Assembly: GCA_943362175.1 (NCBI GenBank) | Contig: CALRIU020000009.1 | Coordinates: 124,001-188,000 of the forward strand | Length of the DNA: 64,000 bases | From: UBA4416 sp943362175 | GTDB taxonomy: Bacteria > Bacteroidota > Bacteroidia > B-17B0 > Aurantibacillaceae | Direction of reading: 5' to 3' | Shown: positions 40,285 to 49,150 of the stretch, piece by piece | How the letters are laid out: each line of letters begins with the position of its first letter | Position numbering within the stretch: position 1 is the first letter of the stretch | Notes under the pieces: generated by a model | Told to the model about the DNA's origin: nothing | Seen by the model: only the letters and a program-made list of their open reading frames with translations | Databases searched by the model: none | Program-made: the position numbers and the translations under genes

Positions 40285-41304
40285 ATGCAAAAAGATCCCT
40301 TCCCAAAGTTTAAAGCCTTATTAAAAAAATCGGACAACATCGTTATTGTTACGCACTTCAATCCCGACGGCGATGCGATGGGATCTTCCCTGGCATTGTA
40401 CAATTACCTCGTAAAAACAGGTAAAAACGTGTCGGTCATCACACCAAACGATTACCCCGACTTCCTGCAATGGCTGCCCGGCAACAAAAAAGTGGTAGAA
40501 TACAGCAACAAGCCTAAGAAAGCCGCTACCCTCATTGCCAAATGCGACCTGATCTTTACGCTCGATTTCAATAACTATTCCAGGCTCGAAGGCCTCGGCG
40601 ACCTGCTAAAAGAGTCGGCGGCGGCCAAGATCCTCATCGATCATCATCAGCAGCCCGACAATTATGCCGCGCTCATGTACCACGATGTCAAAGCCTGCTC
40701 GACCTGCGAGCTGGTCTATGAATTTATTGTTGGCCTTGGCGGAAAGAACATGATCGACCGGGACATTGCGGCCTGCCTGTATACAGGAATTATGACGGAT
40801 ACCGGCTCTTTCCGTTTCGACAGCGTGACTCCGGTGACACATCGTATCCTGGCGCATCTGCTGGAAACCGGCATTGTGCCGAGCGATATTCATTCTGCCA
40901 TCTACGATACATACAGCGAAAGCCGCGTACGGCTCCTGGGCTACTGCCTCACCGAAAAAATGGTGGTGCTTCCCGAGTACCAAACTGCCTATATTTCCCT
41001 GAGCGAACAAGAGCTGAACCGCTTCCAGCATAAAAAAGGAGATACCGAAGGTATTGTCAATTATCCCTTCTCCATCAAAGGCATCCGCTTTTGCGCCTTC
41101 TTCAGCGAAGGCGAAGGAAAGATCAAGATTTCTTTCCGGAGCAAAGGCAGGTTCGATGTCAACCAGTTTGCACGTAAGCACTTCAACGGTGGCGGCCATA
41201 TCAACGCTGCCGGCGGGAGAGGTAATGTCAATAACCTCGATGCCACCATTAAAGAATTTCTGGCTTTGTTGCCTGATTATAAGAAAGAGATTCTGAAGAA
41301 GTAG
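40285..41304 (+). CDS. nrnA: Bifunctional oligoribonuclease/pAp phosphatase (NrnA-like DHH protein)
   Basis: 339 residues. The DHH domain shows motif I VTHFNPDGDAMGSSLALYNY, motif II FTLDFNNYSRLE, the DHH motif KILIDHHQQPDNYA and motif IV ACLYTGIMTDTGSFRF. The DHHA1 domain ends with the GGGHINAAGG substrate loop near residue 310. These bind two Mn2+ and hydrolyse nano-RNA and 3'-phosphoadenosine 5'-phosphate in the cytoplasm. Length fits NrnA (310-345). Its promoter lies at 40273. Confidence 0.92.
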   Translation: MQKDPFPKFKALLKKSDNIVIVTHFNPDGDAMGSSLALYNYLVKTGKNVSVITPNDYPDFLQWLPGNKKVVEYSNKPKKAATLIAKCDLIFTLDFNNYSRLEGLGDLLKESAAAKILIDHHQQPDNYAALMYHDVKACSTCELVYEFIVGLGGKNMIDRDIAACLYTGIMTDTGSFRFDSVTPVTHRILAHLLETGIVPSDIHSAIYDTYSESRVRLLGYCLTEKMVVLPEYQTAYISLSEQELNRFQHKKGDTEGIVNYPFSIKGIRFCAFFSEGEGKIKISFRSKGRFDVNQFARKHFNGGGHINAAGGRGNVNNLDATIKEFLALLPDYKKEILKK

Positions 41305-41368
41305 GCCATCCGGAATGAAAGTCACTCTGAACTGATAACTATCGGTATGCTTTCAGGTACCGGATGTT

Positions 41369-41630
41369 CGGCTCCTACGGAGCCGCGTTAGAGATGTTTT
41401 CTATTTTTTTTAATAAGGTTTTGCTCCTGCGGAGCAAATAATCTGAATCACGATTCCAGGCACCATTAAGAATATCTGTAGCAGTCATGTAGTCAAATTT
41501 CATTCTGCATCCATGGGAACCAGTGAATCCTTCCGGGTTAAGTTCCACATAGTTTGATGCGCTCCTTAGGAGCAAAATAGGATTAACTCACAACAAGTAG
41601 ATGATAAGCTTCCTGGCTCCGTAAGAGCCA
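41369..41630. repeat. Cluster of four GCTCC/GGAGC mini-hairpins
   Basis: The 334-nt spacer between convergent genes holds four short hairpins: CGGCTCCTACGGAGCCG (41369-41385), TTTGCTCC-TGC-GGAGCAAA (41420-41438), GCTCC-TTA-GGAGC (41561-41573) and TGGCTC-CGTAA-GAGCCA (41614-41630). Loops are 3-5 nt. A 66-codon minus-strand frame passes through three of them and is probably not a gene. Confidence 0.75.
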
Positions 41631-41638
41631 AACATGAT

Positions 41639-42778
41639 TTACTCCCTGATGAACTTGAGTTTCCCAATCTCCTGGCCTTCGCTCACAACAGACAGCAGAT
41701 ACATGCCCGGTGCCAGCGTTGAGGTATTGATTTCACCGTCAGAAGATGCTTCGCTGATGACCACATGGCCTAGCAAATCGGTAACAATCAATGCAGAAGG
41801 TTTTCCGTTCGCGTCAAAGCTCACATGCAAGACATCCTTCGCCGGATTGGGAAATACCTTGAGGTTTGCCTCTTGTCTTTCAGACTTTTGTAAAGAGGTT
41901 AAGGTATTGAGTCTGTACTTCCGGAAGAAGCGCCAGATCTCCACCGAAGCCTTAAAGTCCTGGTTGGTAACGCCAACGGTAAAGGGCGCTCCCGGCCAGG
42001 TATGTCCGCCACCGATGATCTTGTACAATTCTACACTGCTTCCCGAGTTGCCGTTGCTGTATACATAATGTTCGGCAGTGCAACCGTCGCTGGTATTGGT
42101 GTTTGGCACGTTGCTGAAGGCGGGCGTTGGGTTACAGCCGTTTTTCCTGACCCAGTAGCTCACCACTGAATCGATCGGCAGAGAGCTTGAGCTTCCGGTA
42201 TAGGGCACTGTGCCATCCGCTGTGCCATGGATTTGCATCATCGGCACGGGCCGGTTGGCGTGGCAGTTAGCGCCGGCCTGGGTAGTAAACATCGCTCCCG
42301 TAACGGAGGCGATCGCCGTAATGCGGTTGCTGAGCTCGCAGGCCAGGGTCTGGCTCATATAGCCGCCATTGCTCATCCCAGTGGCATACAAGGCATTCAT
42401 ATCAATATTATAACTCAGTTTCAGGGAGTCGATGAGCTGATCGAGGAACCCTTTGTCGTCTACCAGCGTGGACGAAATACCCGCATTCCAGAAAGGCTGG
42501 CCCATGTACATGGTGCCTTGTGGAAATACCATCAGGAAATTGGCCGTATCGGCAATAGGCGAAAAATTGCTGTAAAGCTGCTGGGCGGAGGCATTGCTTG
42601 TATAGCCGTGCATGTTGATGATGAGAGGCCTCGCGCTGGAAGCATTGTATATAGCAGGGACATAAAGCCTGTAGGAGCGGTAAATGCCACCGGCAAAAAT
42701 ACTGTCGACAACGGTTGTTTGGGAAAAGCTGCCTAAAAAGCAAAACAGTAAAGCAAGCGGAAGTAGTTTTTTAATCAT
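41639..42778 (-). CDS. Secreted PHB-depolymerase/feruloyl-esterase-like hydrolase with T9SS sorting domain
   Basis: 379 residues. Signal peptide MIKKLLPLALLFCFLGSFSQ. The alpha/beta-hydrolase domain of the LpqC/esterase_phb type shows RPLIINMHGYTSNASAQQ (oxyanion region), the nucleophile elbow ATGMSNGGYMSQTLA (Ser ~146), PVPMMQIHGTADGTVPYTG (Asp) and a GGGHTWPG His. The C-terminal ~75 residues are a T9SS type A domain (LKVFPNPAKDVLHVSFDANG, LAPGMYLLSV, KLKFIRE). It probably cleaves ester bonds of polyesters or feruloylated polysaccharide outside the cell. Confidence 0.9.
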   Translation of the reverse strand: MIKKLLPLALLFCFLGSFSQTTVVDSIFAGGIYRSYRLYVPAIYNASSARPLIINMHGYTSNASAQQLYSNFSPIADTANFLMVFPQGTMYMGQPFWNAGISSTLVDDKGFLDQLIDSLKLSYNIDMNALYATGMSNGGYMSQTLACELSNRITAIASVTGAMFTTQAGANCHANRPVPMMQIHGTADGTVPYTGSSSSLPIDSVVSYWVRKNGCNPTPAFSNVPNTNTSDGCTAEHYVYSNGNSGSSVELYKIIGGGHTWPGAPFTVGVTNQDFKASVEIWRFFRKYRLNTLTSLQKSERQEANLKVFPNPAKDVLHVSFDANGKPSALIVTDLLGHVVISEASSDGEINTSTLAPGMYLLSVVSEGQEIGKLKFIRE

Positions 42779-42884
42779 GTGTTGAAAGCTGAAATCTAAT
42801 CCCTAAGGTACAAAAAAATCAGTGATAGAGAAATGCCGGTATGTTAAACAAGATCAGCTGCAAATTGTTACCTTGGAGAACTCC

Positions 42885-43754
42885 ATGGAACGCAGGACCT
42901 TTCTGAAATATTTAAGCATCTTACCTTTTAGCAGCTTCGCTATGAATTTAAAAGACTTTGTGAGCAGGGTGGAACAGGCATCGCCCAACGAAAAAATGCC
43001 CTTATTGTTTGTAGGGCACGGTAATCCTATGAATGCCATTACCGATAACATCTATCGGAAAGAGTGGGAGCAGATCGCTAAGAAGATCACGCCGCCAAAA
43101 GCCATTTTATGCATTTCGGCCCACTGGCTCACCAAAGGCACCTTTGTGACGATGTCTGATAAACCGGTAACGATTCACGATTTCGGCGGCTTCCCGGAAG
43201 AGCTGTTTCAGCAGCAATATCCCGCTAAAGGCGCCGTGGATTATGCAAAAATGACCATCGAGCAGGTGAAGTCAACTCCCGTGCATGAGGATTTTGAATG
43301 GGGCCTGGATCACGGCGCCTGGTGTGTGCTGAAAGCCATGTATCCTGCTGCCGACATCCCGGTTTACCAGATGAGCATCGACTATACAAAGCCTGCAGAC
43401 TACCACTTCAAGCTGGCTAAAGAACTGGCCTTTTTAAGAACGAAAGGTGTGCTGATTGTAGGAAGCGGAAACGTGGTGCATAACCTCGGAAAGCTAAGCA
43501 TGAACGGAAAAACCTTCGACTGGGCGCTTGAATTTGATGCTTTCGTGAAAAAGAACATTGATGAGGATACGCCGCAAAACCTGGTGGATTATACCAAATT
43601 AGGGGCCCTGGCAACGATGGCGCATCCTTCAAACGATCACTACCTGCCCTTGATCTATACGCTGGGCCTGCGCGATAAAACGGACGAAAAACTATACTTC
43701 ACGGAAAATTTCGACCTGGGCTCCATCAGCATGCGCAGCGTGATGTTCAGCTAG
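42885..43754 (+). CDS. 4,5-DOPA dioxygenase extradiol-like protein (LigB superfamily, YgiD-type)
   Basis: 289 residues from the ATG at 42885. The N-terminus MERRTFLKYLSILPFSSFAM contains RRTFLK, a twin-arginine-like signal not present in cytoplasmic YgiD; a longer frame from 42822 only adds unrelated sequence. Metal ligands of the class III extradiol dioxygenases are visible: LLFVGHGNPMNAI, AILCISAHWLTKG, TIHDFGGFPEELFQQQYPA and the LDHGAWCVLKAMYP stretch, with AHPSNDHYLPLIY near the end. The enzyme class cleaves catechols with Fe2+ or Zn2+. The natural substrate here is unknown. Export by Tat would be worth checking. Confidence 0.9.
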   Translation: MERRTFLKYLSILPFSSFAMNLKDFVSRVEQASPNEKMPLLFVGHGNPMNAITDNIYRKEWEQIAKKITPPKAILCISAHWLTKGTFVTMSDKPVTIHDFGGFPEELFQQQYPAKGAVDYAKMTIEQVKSTPVHEDFEWGLDHGAWCVLKAMYPAADIPVYQMSIDYTKPADYHFKLAKELAFLRTKGVLIVGSGNVVHNLGKLSMNGKTFDWALEFDAFVKKNIDEDTPQNLVDYTKLGALATMAHPSNDHYLPLIYTLGLRDKTDEKLYFTENFDLGSISMRSVMFS

Positions 43755-43766
43755 GTTGTGCCTCTG

Positions 43767-43784
43767 TAAGGTTTTAAAACCTTA
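43767..43784. repeat. 18-bp perfect palindrome TAAGGTTTTAAAACCTTA
   Basis: A perfect palindrome 13 nt after the dioxygenase stop codon. It matches a short intergenic repeat that I recall from several bacterial genomes, and it may also end transcription. The rest of the 199-nt spacer shows nothing else. Confidence 0.6.
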
Positions 43785-43953
43785 TAGGGGAGGGGGGACG
43801 AAAAAGTTTATCCGCGTTCCATTTCTTTCTCTTCCGCACTCCATCGGCTCCTGTTCTTTATCCGCCATATCTGCGGGCCATTGGTTCTAGGCTCTATTTT
43901 CTTGACTTTATCCTGAATTAAATGTACATTCGTTCTCTTAAAATTTAACATTT

Positions 43954-46224
43954 ATGGCTAAATTCAGAAAGCAGGACGCTTTAGATTATCACTCCCAAGG
44001 AAGACCCGGAAAAATTGAAGTAATTCCCACTAAACCATACAGTACTCAAAGAGACCTCACCTTAGCCTATTCTCCCGGTGTAGCAGAGCCTTGCCTGGAA
44101 ATCGAAAAGAACCCCGAAGATGCTTATAAATACACGGCCAAAGGGAACCTGGTCGCCGTTATTTCCAATGGTACCGCCGTTCTCGGCTTAGGCGACATAG
44201 GCGCGCTGGCCTCCAAGCCCGTGATGGAAGGAAAAGGTCTCCTGTTCAAGATCTTTGCCGACATCGATGTGTTCGATATTGAAGTAGATACGAAGAACAT
44301 TGACGAATTCGTGAACACCGTTAAAAATATCGCTCCAACCTTCGGAGGGATTAACCTCGAGGATATTAAAGCACCTGAGTGCTTCGAGATCGAGCGCCGC
44401 CTGAAAGAGGAATTGAATATTCCTTTGATGCATGACGATCAGCACGGTACAGCCATTATTTCGTCGGCAGGTTTACTGAATGCGGTGGAGCTTTCGGGTA
44501 AAAAAATGGAGGAAGTGAAGCTCGTGATCAACGGTGCCGGTGCTTCTGCCAACTCCTGTGCCAAGATGTACATTGCCGTGGGGGTGAAGAAAGAGAACAT
44601 TACCATGCTCGATAGTAAAGGCGTAATTCATAAAGGCAGGACGGACCTCGACCAGTATAAATCCTTTTTCGCTTCGGAGAATACAACAATCAATACGCTG
44701 GATGAGGCCATTAAAGGCGCCGACGTATTCGTCGGACTTTCCAAAGGAAACATCCTGTCGCAGGATATGGTGCGTTCGATGGCGCCTAACTGCATCGTAT
44801 TCGCCTTAGCGAATCCTACGCCTGAGATTTCTTATGAAGATGCGCTGGCTTCCCGCCAGGATATTATTATGGCTACAGGCCGCAGCGACCATCCTAACCA
44901 GGTCAATAACGTCCTGGGCTTCCCGTTTATTTTCAGGGGAGCGCTCGACGTAAGGGCAACCAGCATCAATGAAGAAATGAAGCTGGCGGCGGCTTTAGCT
45001 ATTGCCCGCCTGGCCAAAGAACCTGTTCCTGATTATGTGAACCTGGCTTATGGCTCCAAGAATATGAGCTTCGGCACGGATTACATCATTCCGAAACCGA
45101 TCGATAACCGCCTGATCTCTACGGTGAGCTCTGCAGTGGCTAAGGCAGCCATCGACAGTGGTGTGGCCAAGCACGTGATTACCGATTGGGATGCATACAG
45201 CAATGAGCTCGATAACCGATTAGGTAAGAATAATAAGCTGATGAGGAGCGTGGCTAACAAAGCCAAGTCGAATCCTAAACGCGTGGTGTTTACCGAGGCG
45301 GATACATACAAGATCCTGAAAGCCGCGCAAGTGGCCAAAGACGAAGGCATTGCCAAGCCGATCCTGTTAGGCAATAAAGAAAAAATTCTTTCCCTGATCG
45401 AAGAGCACGGCCTCGACATGGGCAATATTCCGATCATCGATACCTGGTTGCCGGAAGAGGAAGAGCGCCGCAACGAATTCGGCGACCTGCTCTGGAAGAA
45501 GCGCCAGCGTCGTGGCCTTACGCAGTATGATGCCCGCAAACTGATGCGCGACAGGAACTACTTCGGCGCCTCTATGGTAGAGCTGGGGCTGGCAGATGCG
45601 ATGATTTCCGGCCTTACCCGCAAGTATGGCGCACCTATCAAACCGGCATTGGATATTATTGGAGTGCAGGAAGGAGTGAGCCGTGTGGCGGGCTTATACA
45701 TCATGGTCACCAAGCGCGGCCCTTATTTCTTTGCCGATACCACGATGAATGCTGATCCTACGGCACAGCAGCTGGCAGATATTGCAGTCTTAACGGCAAG
45801 TACCGTGAAGCAGTTCAACATCACCCCAAAAATGGCGATGCTGTCTTATTCCAATTTCGGCTCCGCAGAAGGCGAGGTGCCTAAAAAAGTACAGCAGGCT
45901 GTTAAGATCCTTCATGATAATTACCCGGGACTGATTGTGGATGGCGACATTCAGGCCAACTTCGCGGTGAACAACGAATTGCTGAAAGAGCAGTTTCCGT
46001 TCAGCACGCTGGTGGACCGCGATGTGAATACCTTTATTTTCCCTAACCTCGCAGCAGGCAACATCGCTTACAAGCTGATGCAGGAGCTGGGTGGCGCAGA
46101 AGCCATCGGTCCTGTGCTGATGGGACTGAAGAAACCGGTGCATGTATTGCAGCTGGGCTCTTCTGTGCGCGAGATCGTGAACATGATCACGATTGCAGTC
46201 GTGGATGCGCAGGAGAAACGCTAA
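43954..46224 (+). CDS. maeB: NADP-dependent malic enzyme, MaeB type
   Basis: 756 residues. N-terminal malic domain (YSPGVAEPCLEIEKNPEDAY, KGNLVAVISNGTAVLGLGDI with the catalytic Lys/Tyr region), NAD(P)-binding domain (KLVINGAGASANSCAKMYIA) and a ~330-residue C-terminal phosphotransacetylase-like domain (KRVVFTEADTYKILKAAQ, ADPTAQQLADIAVLTAST). The latter is catalytically inactive in known MaeB and binds acetyl-CoA as a regulator. It decarboxylates malate to pyruvate and makes NADPH. Length matches MaeB (750-760). It ends in a hairpin terminator at 46252. Confidence 0.96.
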   Translation: MAKFRKQDALDYHSQGRPGKIEVIPTKPYSTQRDLTLAYSPGVAEPCLEIEKNPEDAYKYTAKGNLVAVISNGTAVLGLGDIGALASKPVMEGKGLLFKIFADIDVFDIEVDTKNIDEFVNTVKNIAPTFGGINLEDIKAPECFEIERRLKEELNIPLMHDDQHGTAIISSAGLLNAVELSGKKMEEVKLVINGAGASANSCAKMYIAVGVKKENITMLDSKGVIHKGRTDLDQYKSFFASENTTINTLDEAIKGADVFVGLSKGNILSQDMVRSMAPNCIVFALANPTPEISYEDALASRQDIIMATGRSDHPNQVNNVLGFPFIFRGALDVRATSINEEMKLAAALAIARLAKEPVPDYVNLAYGSKNMSFGTDYIIPKPIDNRLISTVSSAVAKAAIDSGVAKHVITDWDAYSNELDNRLGKNNKLMRSVANKAKSNPKRVVFTEADTYKILKAAQVAKDEGIAKPILLGNKEKILSLIEEHGLDMGNIPIIDTWLPEEEERRNEFGDLLWKKRQRRGLTQYDARKLMRDRNYFGASMVELGLADAMISGLTRKYGAPIKPALDIIGVQEGVSRVAGLYIMVTKRGPYFFADTTMNADPTAQQLADIAVLTASTVKQFNITPKMAMLSYSNFGSAEGEVPKKVQQAVKILHDNYPGLIVDGDIQANFAVNNELLKEQFPFSTLVDRDVNTFIFPNLAAGNIAYKLMQELGGAEAIGPVLMGLKKPVHVLQLGSSVREIVNMITIAVVDAQEKR

Positions 46225-46251
46225 GTAAGAAACAAGATAAAGATAGAAAGA

Positions 46252-46288
46252 GAAAAGACACAGGACCTAAGAGGCTTGTGTCTTTTTT
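46252..46288 (+). terminator. maeB terminator
   Basis: AAAAGACACA pairs with TGTGTCTTTT, followed by TTG TTTT. The stem sequence is almost the same as that of the terminator at 46349-46387. Confidence 0.75.
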
Positions 46289-46321
46289 GTTTTAATAAGG
46301 TTTCCCTTGCCGAGGTTTGCG

Positions 46322-46348
46322 TTGTCGCGGATTTGCAATCTGTGACCA
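46322..46348 (+). repeat. Short dispersed repeat TTGTCGCGGATTTGCAATC
   Basis: A second copy, TTGTCGCAGATTTGTCATC, occurs at 56769. Both are in spacers. It lies exactly between two terminators with related stems. Confidence 0.55.
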
Positions 46349-46387
46349 TAAAAAAAGACACAAGTTCTTCTCTTGTGTCTTTTTTAT
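46349..46387. terminator. Bidirectional terminator between maeB and lon
   Basis: AAAAAGACACAAG pairs with CTTGTGTCTTTTT over a 7-nt loop, with A and T runs on both sides. It serves lon on the minus strand (stop at 46420) and backs up the maeB terminator. Confidence 0.85.
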
Positions 46388-46419
46388 CTTATATCCGGCC
46401 TGTTGTCAACAACCAGGGG

Positions 46420-48837
46420 CTACTTCAGCAGCGCCAGCTCCAGCACTTCGTTCATCTGAGTAACATAGTGGAATTTCAGGCCTTTTAAGTAAGACGCATT
46501 GATGTCTTCGATGTCTTTTTTATTGTCGGCGCATAAAATAATTTCCTTAATGCCCGCCCGTTTTGCTGCCAGAATTTTTTCCTTGATACCGCCAACAGGC
46601 AATACTTTACCACGCAGGGTGATCTCACCGGTCATCGCCAGGTTCTTTTTCACTTTGCGTTTGGTCAGGGCCGAAGTAACAGAGGTTAGCATCGCAATCC
46701 CGGCGCTCGGTCCGTCCTTCGGCGTAGCGCCTTCCGGAACGTGTACGTGTACATTGTATTCTTCAAATACGGCCGAATCGATGTTCAGCTGCTCGTTGTG
46801 CGACTTGATGTATTCCAGGGCCAGCGTGGCGCTTTCCTTCATCACATCGCCCAGGTTCCCCGTCAGCGTAAGCTTGCCGCCTTTACCTTTAGAAAGGCTT
46901 GTTTCAATAAATAAAATATCGCCGCCTACCTGTGTCCAGGCCAGGCCTGTCACCACACCGGGAACATCATTGCCCTGGTATTTCGCTTTTTCATGCGAAG
47001 GGCCCAGGATTTTGGCAATTGTTTCCTCGTTGATCTTAGGGATCTCATCTTCTTTCACCACATGCACGGCTACGTGGCGGGCAATCTTTGATAAACGTTT
47101 TTCGAGGTTCCGCACACCGCTCTCGGCAGTATAATTCTCAATAACATATTCGAGGAGCTTATCGCGTAATTTCAGCTGCGATTTTTTCAGGCCGTTCTCT
47201 TCGATCTGCTTAGGCAGCAAGTGCTGTTTGGCTATTTCAATTTTCTCTTCCACCGTATAGCCGCTCACGTCGATGATCTCCATCCGGTCGCGGAGGGCAG
47301 GCTGTATGGTCGATAAATTGTTGCAGGTCGCAATGAACATCACCTTGCTGAGGTCGTAGTCGTTTTCCAGGAAGTTATCGTAGAAGGTGGAATTTTGCTC
47401 GGGGTCCAGAACTTCTAACAAGGCGGAAGAGGGATCGCCATGGAAGTCGTTGCCGACTTTGTCGATCTCATCCAGAATAAATACCGGGTTCGATGACTGT
47501 ACCTTTTTCAGGTTTTGTAAGATCCTTCCCGGCATCGCGCCGATATAGGTTTTGCGGTGCCCACGGATCTCGCTTTCATCCTTTAAGCCGCCAAGGCTCA
47601 TGCGGATGTATTTACGGCCAATGGCTCGTGCAATACTTTTTCCTAACGACGTTTTACCAACGCCCGGAGGGCCGTAGAGGCAAAGGATCGGCGCTTTCAG
47701 GTCGCCTTTCAGTTTCAATACCGCCAGGTGTTCCAGGATACGCTCTTTTACCTTATCCAATCCAAAGTGATCTTCATTCAGGATTTTTTCCGCATGTTTC
47801 AGGTCGAAATTATCGGTCGTGTATTCGCCCCACGGCAGGTCCAGCAGGAGCTCCACGTAATTGGTCTGTACGCCGAACTCAGCCGAGTTAGGGTTCATGC
47901 GAGATAATTTTCCGAGCTGCTTCTCAAATACCTCGGCAATTTCAGCCGTCCATTTCTTAGTAGCAGCGCGCTCCTTGAACTCTTCAATGTCCTGCTCGTA
48001 ACTTTTTTCACCCAATTCCTCCTGGATCGTTTTGATCTGCTGGTGCAGGAAATAATCGCGCTGCTGCTTGTCGATATCCACTTTCACCTTGTTCTGGATC
48101 TGGTTTTTCAGCTCCAGCATCTGGAGGTCTTTGGCCAGATGCGCCAGCACCATGGTGGCCCTTTCCTTGAGGTTAGGCACTTCCAGCATCGCCTGTTTTT
48201 CGGCGGAAGAAGCATTCATGTTGGATGAAATAAAATTCACCATGAAGTTCTGGCTCTCGATGTTGTTAAGGGCAAAGCCTGCTTCCGTAGGAATGTGCGA
48301 TGATTTTTGGATGATCTGCAGGGCCGTATCTTTTAAGCCGGAGACAATCGCCTGGAATTCCTCATCGTCTTTTTCGGGACGCGTTTCCTCAAAGGATTCT
48401 GTCCGTACCTTATAGAAAGGCTCGGTTTGAATAAATTCTTTGATCTTAAAGCGTTTTTTTCCCTGGATAATGACGGTTGTATTGCCATCAGGCATGCGGA
48501 GCATTTTGATGATGCGGGCCACGGTGCCTATGTTGTATAAGTCGTCCGGCTCAGGATCTTCCACGGTGTCGTTTTTTTGTGTCACTACACCTACGGTTTT
48601 ATCACCTTTATAGGCTTCCCTGATCAGGCTGATGGATTTATCCCGGCCTACCGTGATGGGGATCACCACTCCCGGAAATAAAACGGTGTTCCGGAGCGGT
48701 AATATTGACAGTATTTCCGGAATGTCTTCGGCATGCATACTGTCTTCATCTTCACTGGAAAGCAGGGGTATAAAATCGGTGTCCTCGTCCATCAATGGTT
48801 CAAAGGGCAGTTTATCGTTGTTTTTAAAGAAACTCAT
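46420..48837 (-). CDS. lon: Lon ATP-dependent protease
   Basis: 805 residues. The N-terminal substrate-binding domain is preceded by an acidic extension (MDEDTDFIPLLSSEDEDSMH) and starts LPLRNTVLFPGVVIPITVG. The AAA+ module has Walker A LYGPPGVGKTSLGKSIARAI and Walker B NPVFILDEIDKVGNDFHG. The protease domain has the catalytic Ser in TPKDGPSAGIAMLTS and Lys in LPVGGIKEKILAAKRAG. It degrades misfolded and regulatory proteins in the cytoplasm. It is divergent from the cobalamin-riboswitch gene. Confidence 0.98.
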   Translation of the reverse strand: MSFFKNNDKLPFEPLMDEDTDFIPLLSSEDEDSMHAEDIPEILSILPLRNTVLFPGVVIPITVGRDKSISLIREAYKGDKTVGVVTQKNDTVEDPEPDDLYNIGTVARIIKMLRMPDGNTTVIIQGKKRFKIKEFIQTEPFYKVRTESFEETRPEKDDEEFQAIVSGLKDTALQIIQKSSHIPTEAGFALNNIESQNFMVNFISSNMNASSAEKQAMLEVPNLKERATMVLAHLAKDLQMLELKNQIQNKVKVDIDKQQRDYFLHQQIKTIQEELGEKSYEQDIEEFKERAATKKWTAEIAEVFEKQLGKLSRMNPNSAEFGVQTNYVELLLDLPWGEYTTDNFDLKHAEKILNEDHFGLDKVKERILEHLAVLKLKGDLKAPILCLYGPPGVGKTSLGKSIARAIGRKYIRMSLGGLKDESEIRGHRKTYIGAMPGRILQNLKKVQSSNPVFILDEIDKVGNDFHGDPSSALLEVLDPEQNSTFYDNFLENDYDLSKVMFIATCNNLSTIQPALRDRMEIIDVSGYTVEEKIEIAKQHLLPKQIEENGLKKSQLKLRDKLLEYVIENYTAESGVRNLEKRLSKIARHVAVHVVKEDEIPKINEETIAKILGPSHEKAKYQGNDVPGVVTGLAWTQVGGDILFIETSLSKGKGGKLTLTGNLGDVMKESATLALEYIKSHNEQLNIDSAVFEEYNVHVHVPEGATPKDGPSAGIAMLTSVTSALTKRKVKKNLAMTGEITLRGKVLPVGGIKEKILAAKRAGIKEIILCADNKKDIEDINASYLKGLKFHYVTQMNEVLELALLK

Positions 48838-48943
48838 AGCTCAAATTTGCTTAACAATATACGATTATTGTGCCAGTTGTGTTTTGCGACTTTGTGTCAT
48901 AGTACTCTTAAAGCGGGGTATTTAACGTTATTTCGGAAAATAG

Positions 48944-48951
48944 TATATTTG
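48944..48951 (+). promoter_or_regulatory. -7 element ahead of the riboswitch (TATATTTG)
   Basis: TATATTTG ends 4 nt before the first paired base of the cobalamin riboswitch, so transcription starts right at the aptamer. Confidence 0.7.
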
Positions 48952-48954
48952 CAG

Positions 48955-49096
48955 CGTTAATAAGGGAATTTGGTTAAAATCCAAAACTGTACCCGCAGCT
49001 GTAAGCCTTTCTGGTGTTATGCTTATTTGGCCACTGATTCATCGCAGATGATTTGGGAAGGCGCATAACCGGGCAAGTCAGAAGACCTGTTAATAA
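48955..49096 (+). ncRNA. Cobalamin (adenosylcobalamin) riboswitch
   Basis: The conserved order is complete: GGGAATTTGGTTAAAATCC (48964 on), ACTGTACCCGCAGCTGTAAG (48987-49006), GGCCACTG, GGGAAGGC (~49056) and the B12 box AAGTCAGAAGACCTG (49076-49090). Downstream, CCGA..TCGG near 49098-49116 may form the expression platform. The start codon at 49151 follows by 55 nt. High cobalamin would switch the downstream surface-protein gene off. Confidence 0.93.
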
Positions 49097-49150
49097 ACCG
49101 ATGTTTAGAGTTTCGGGAAAAAGACTCATAAAGACATTGTACCATTTAAA

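Noticed and set aside
41375..41575. 66-codon minus-strand frame in the mini-hairpin spacer
   Set aside because: It runs through three of the four hairpin repeats, has no start context and no recognisable domain. It could be a remnant of a decayed gene, but not a supported CDS.
42822..42884. Longer N-terminus for the dioxygenase-like gene
   Set aside because: The 21 extra residues are unrelated to the family; MERRTFLK at 42885 is a better start.
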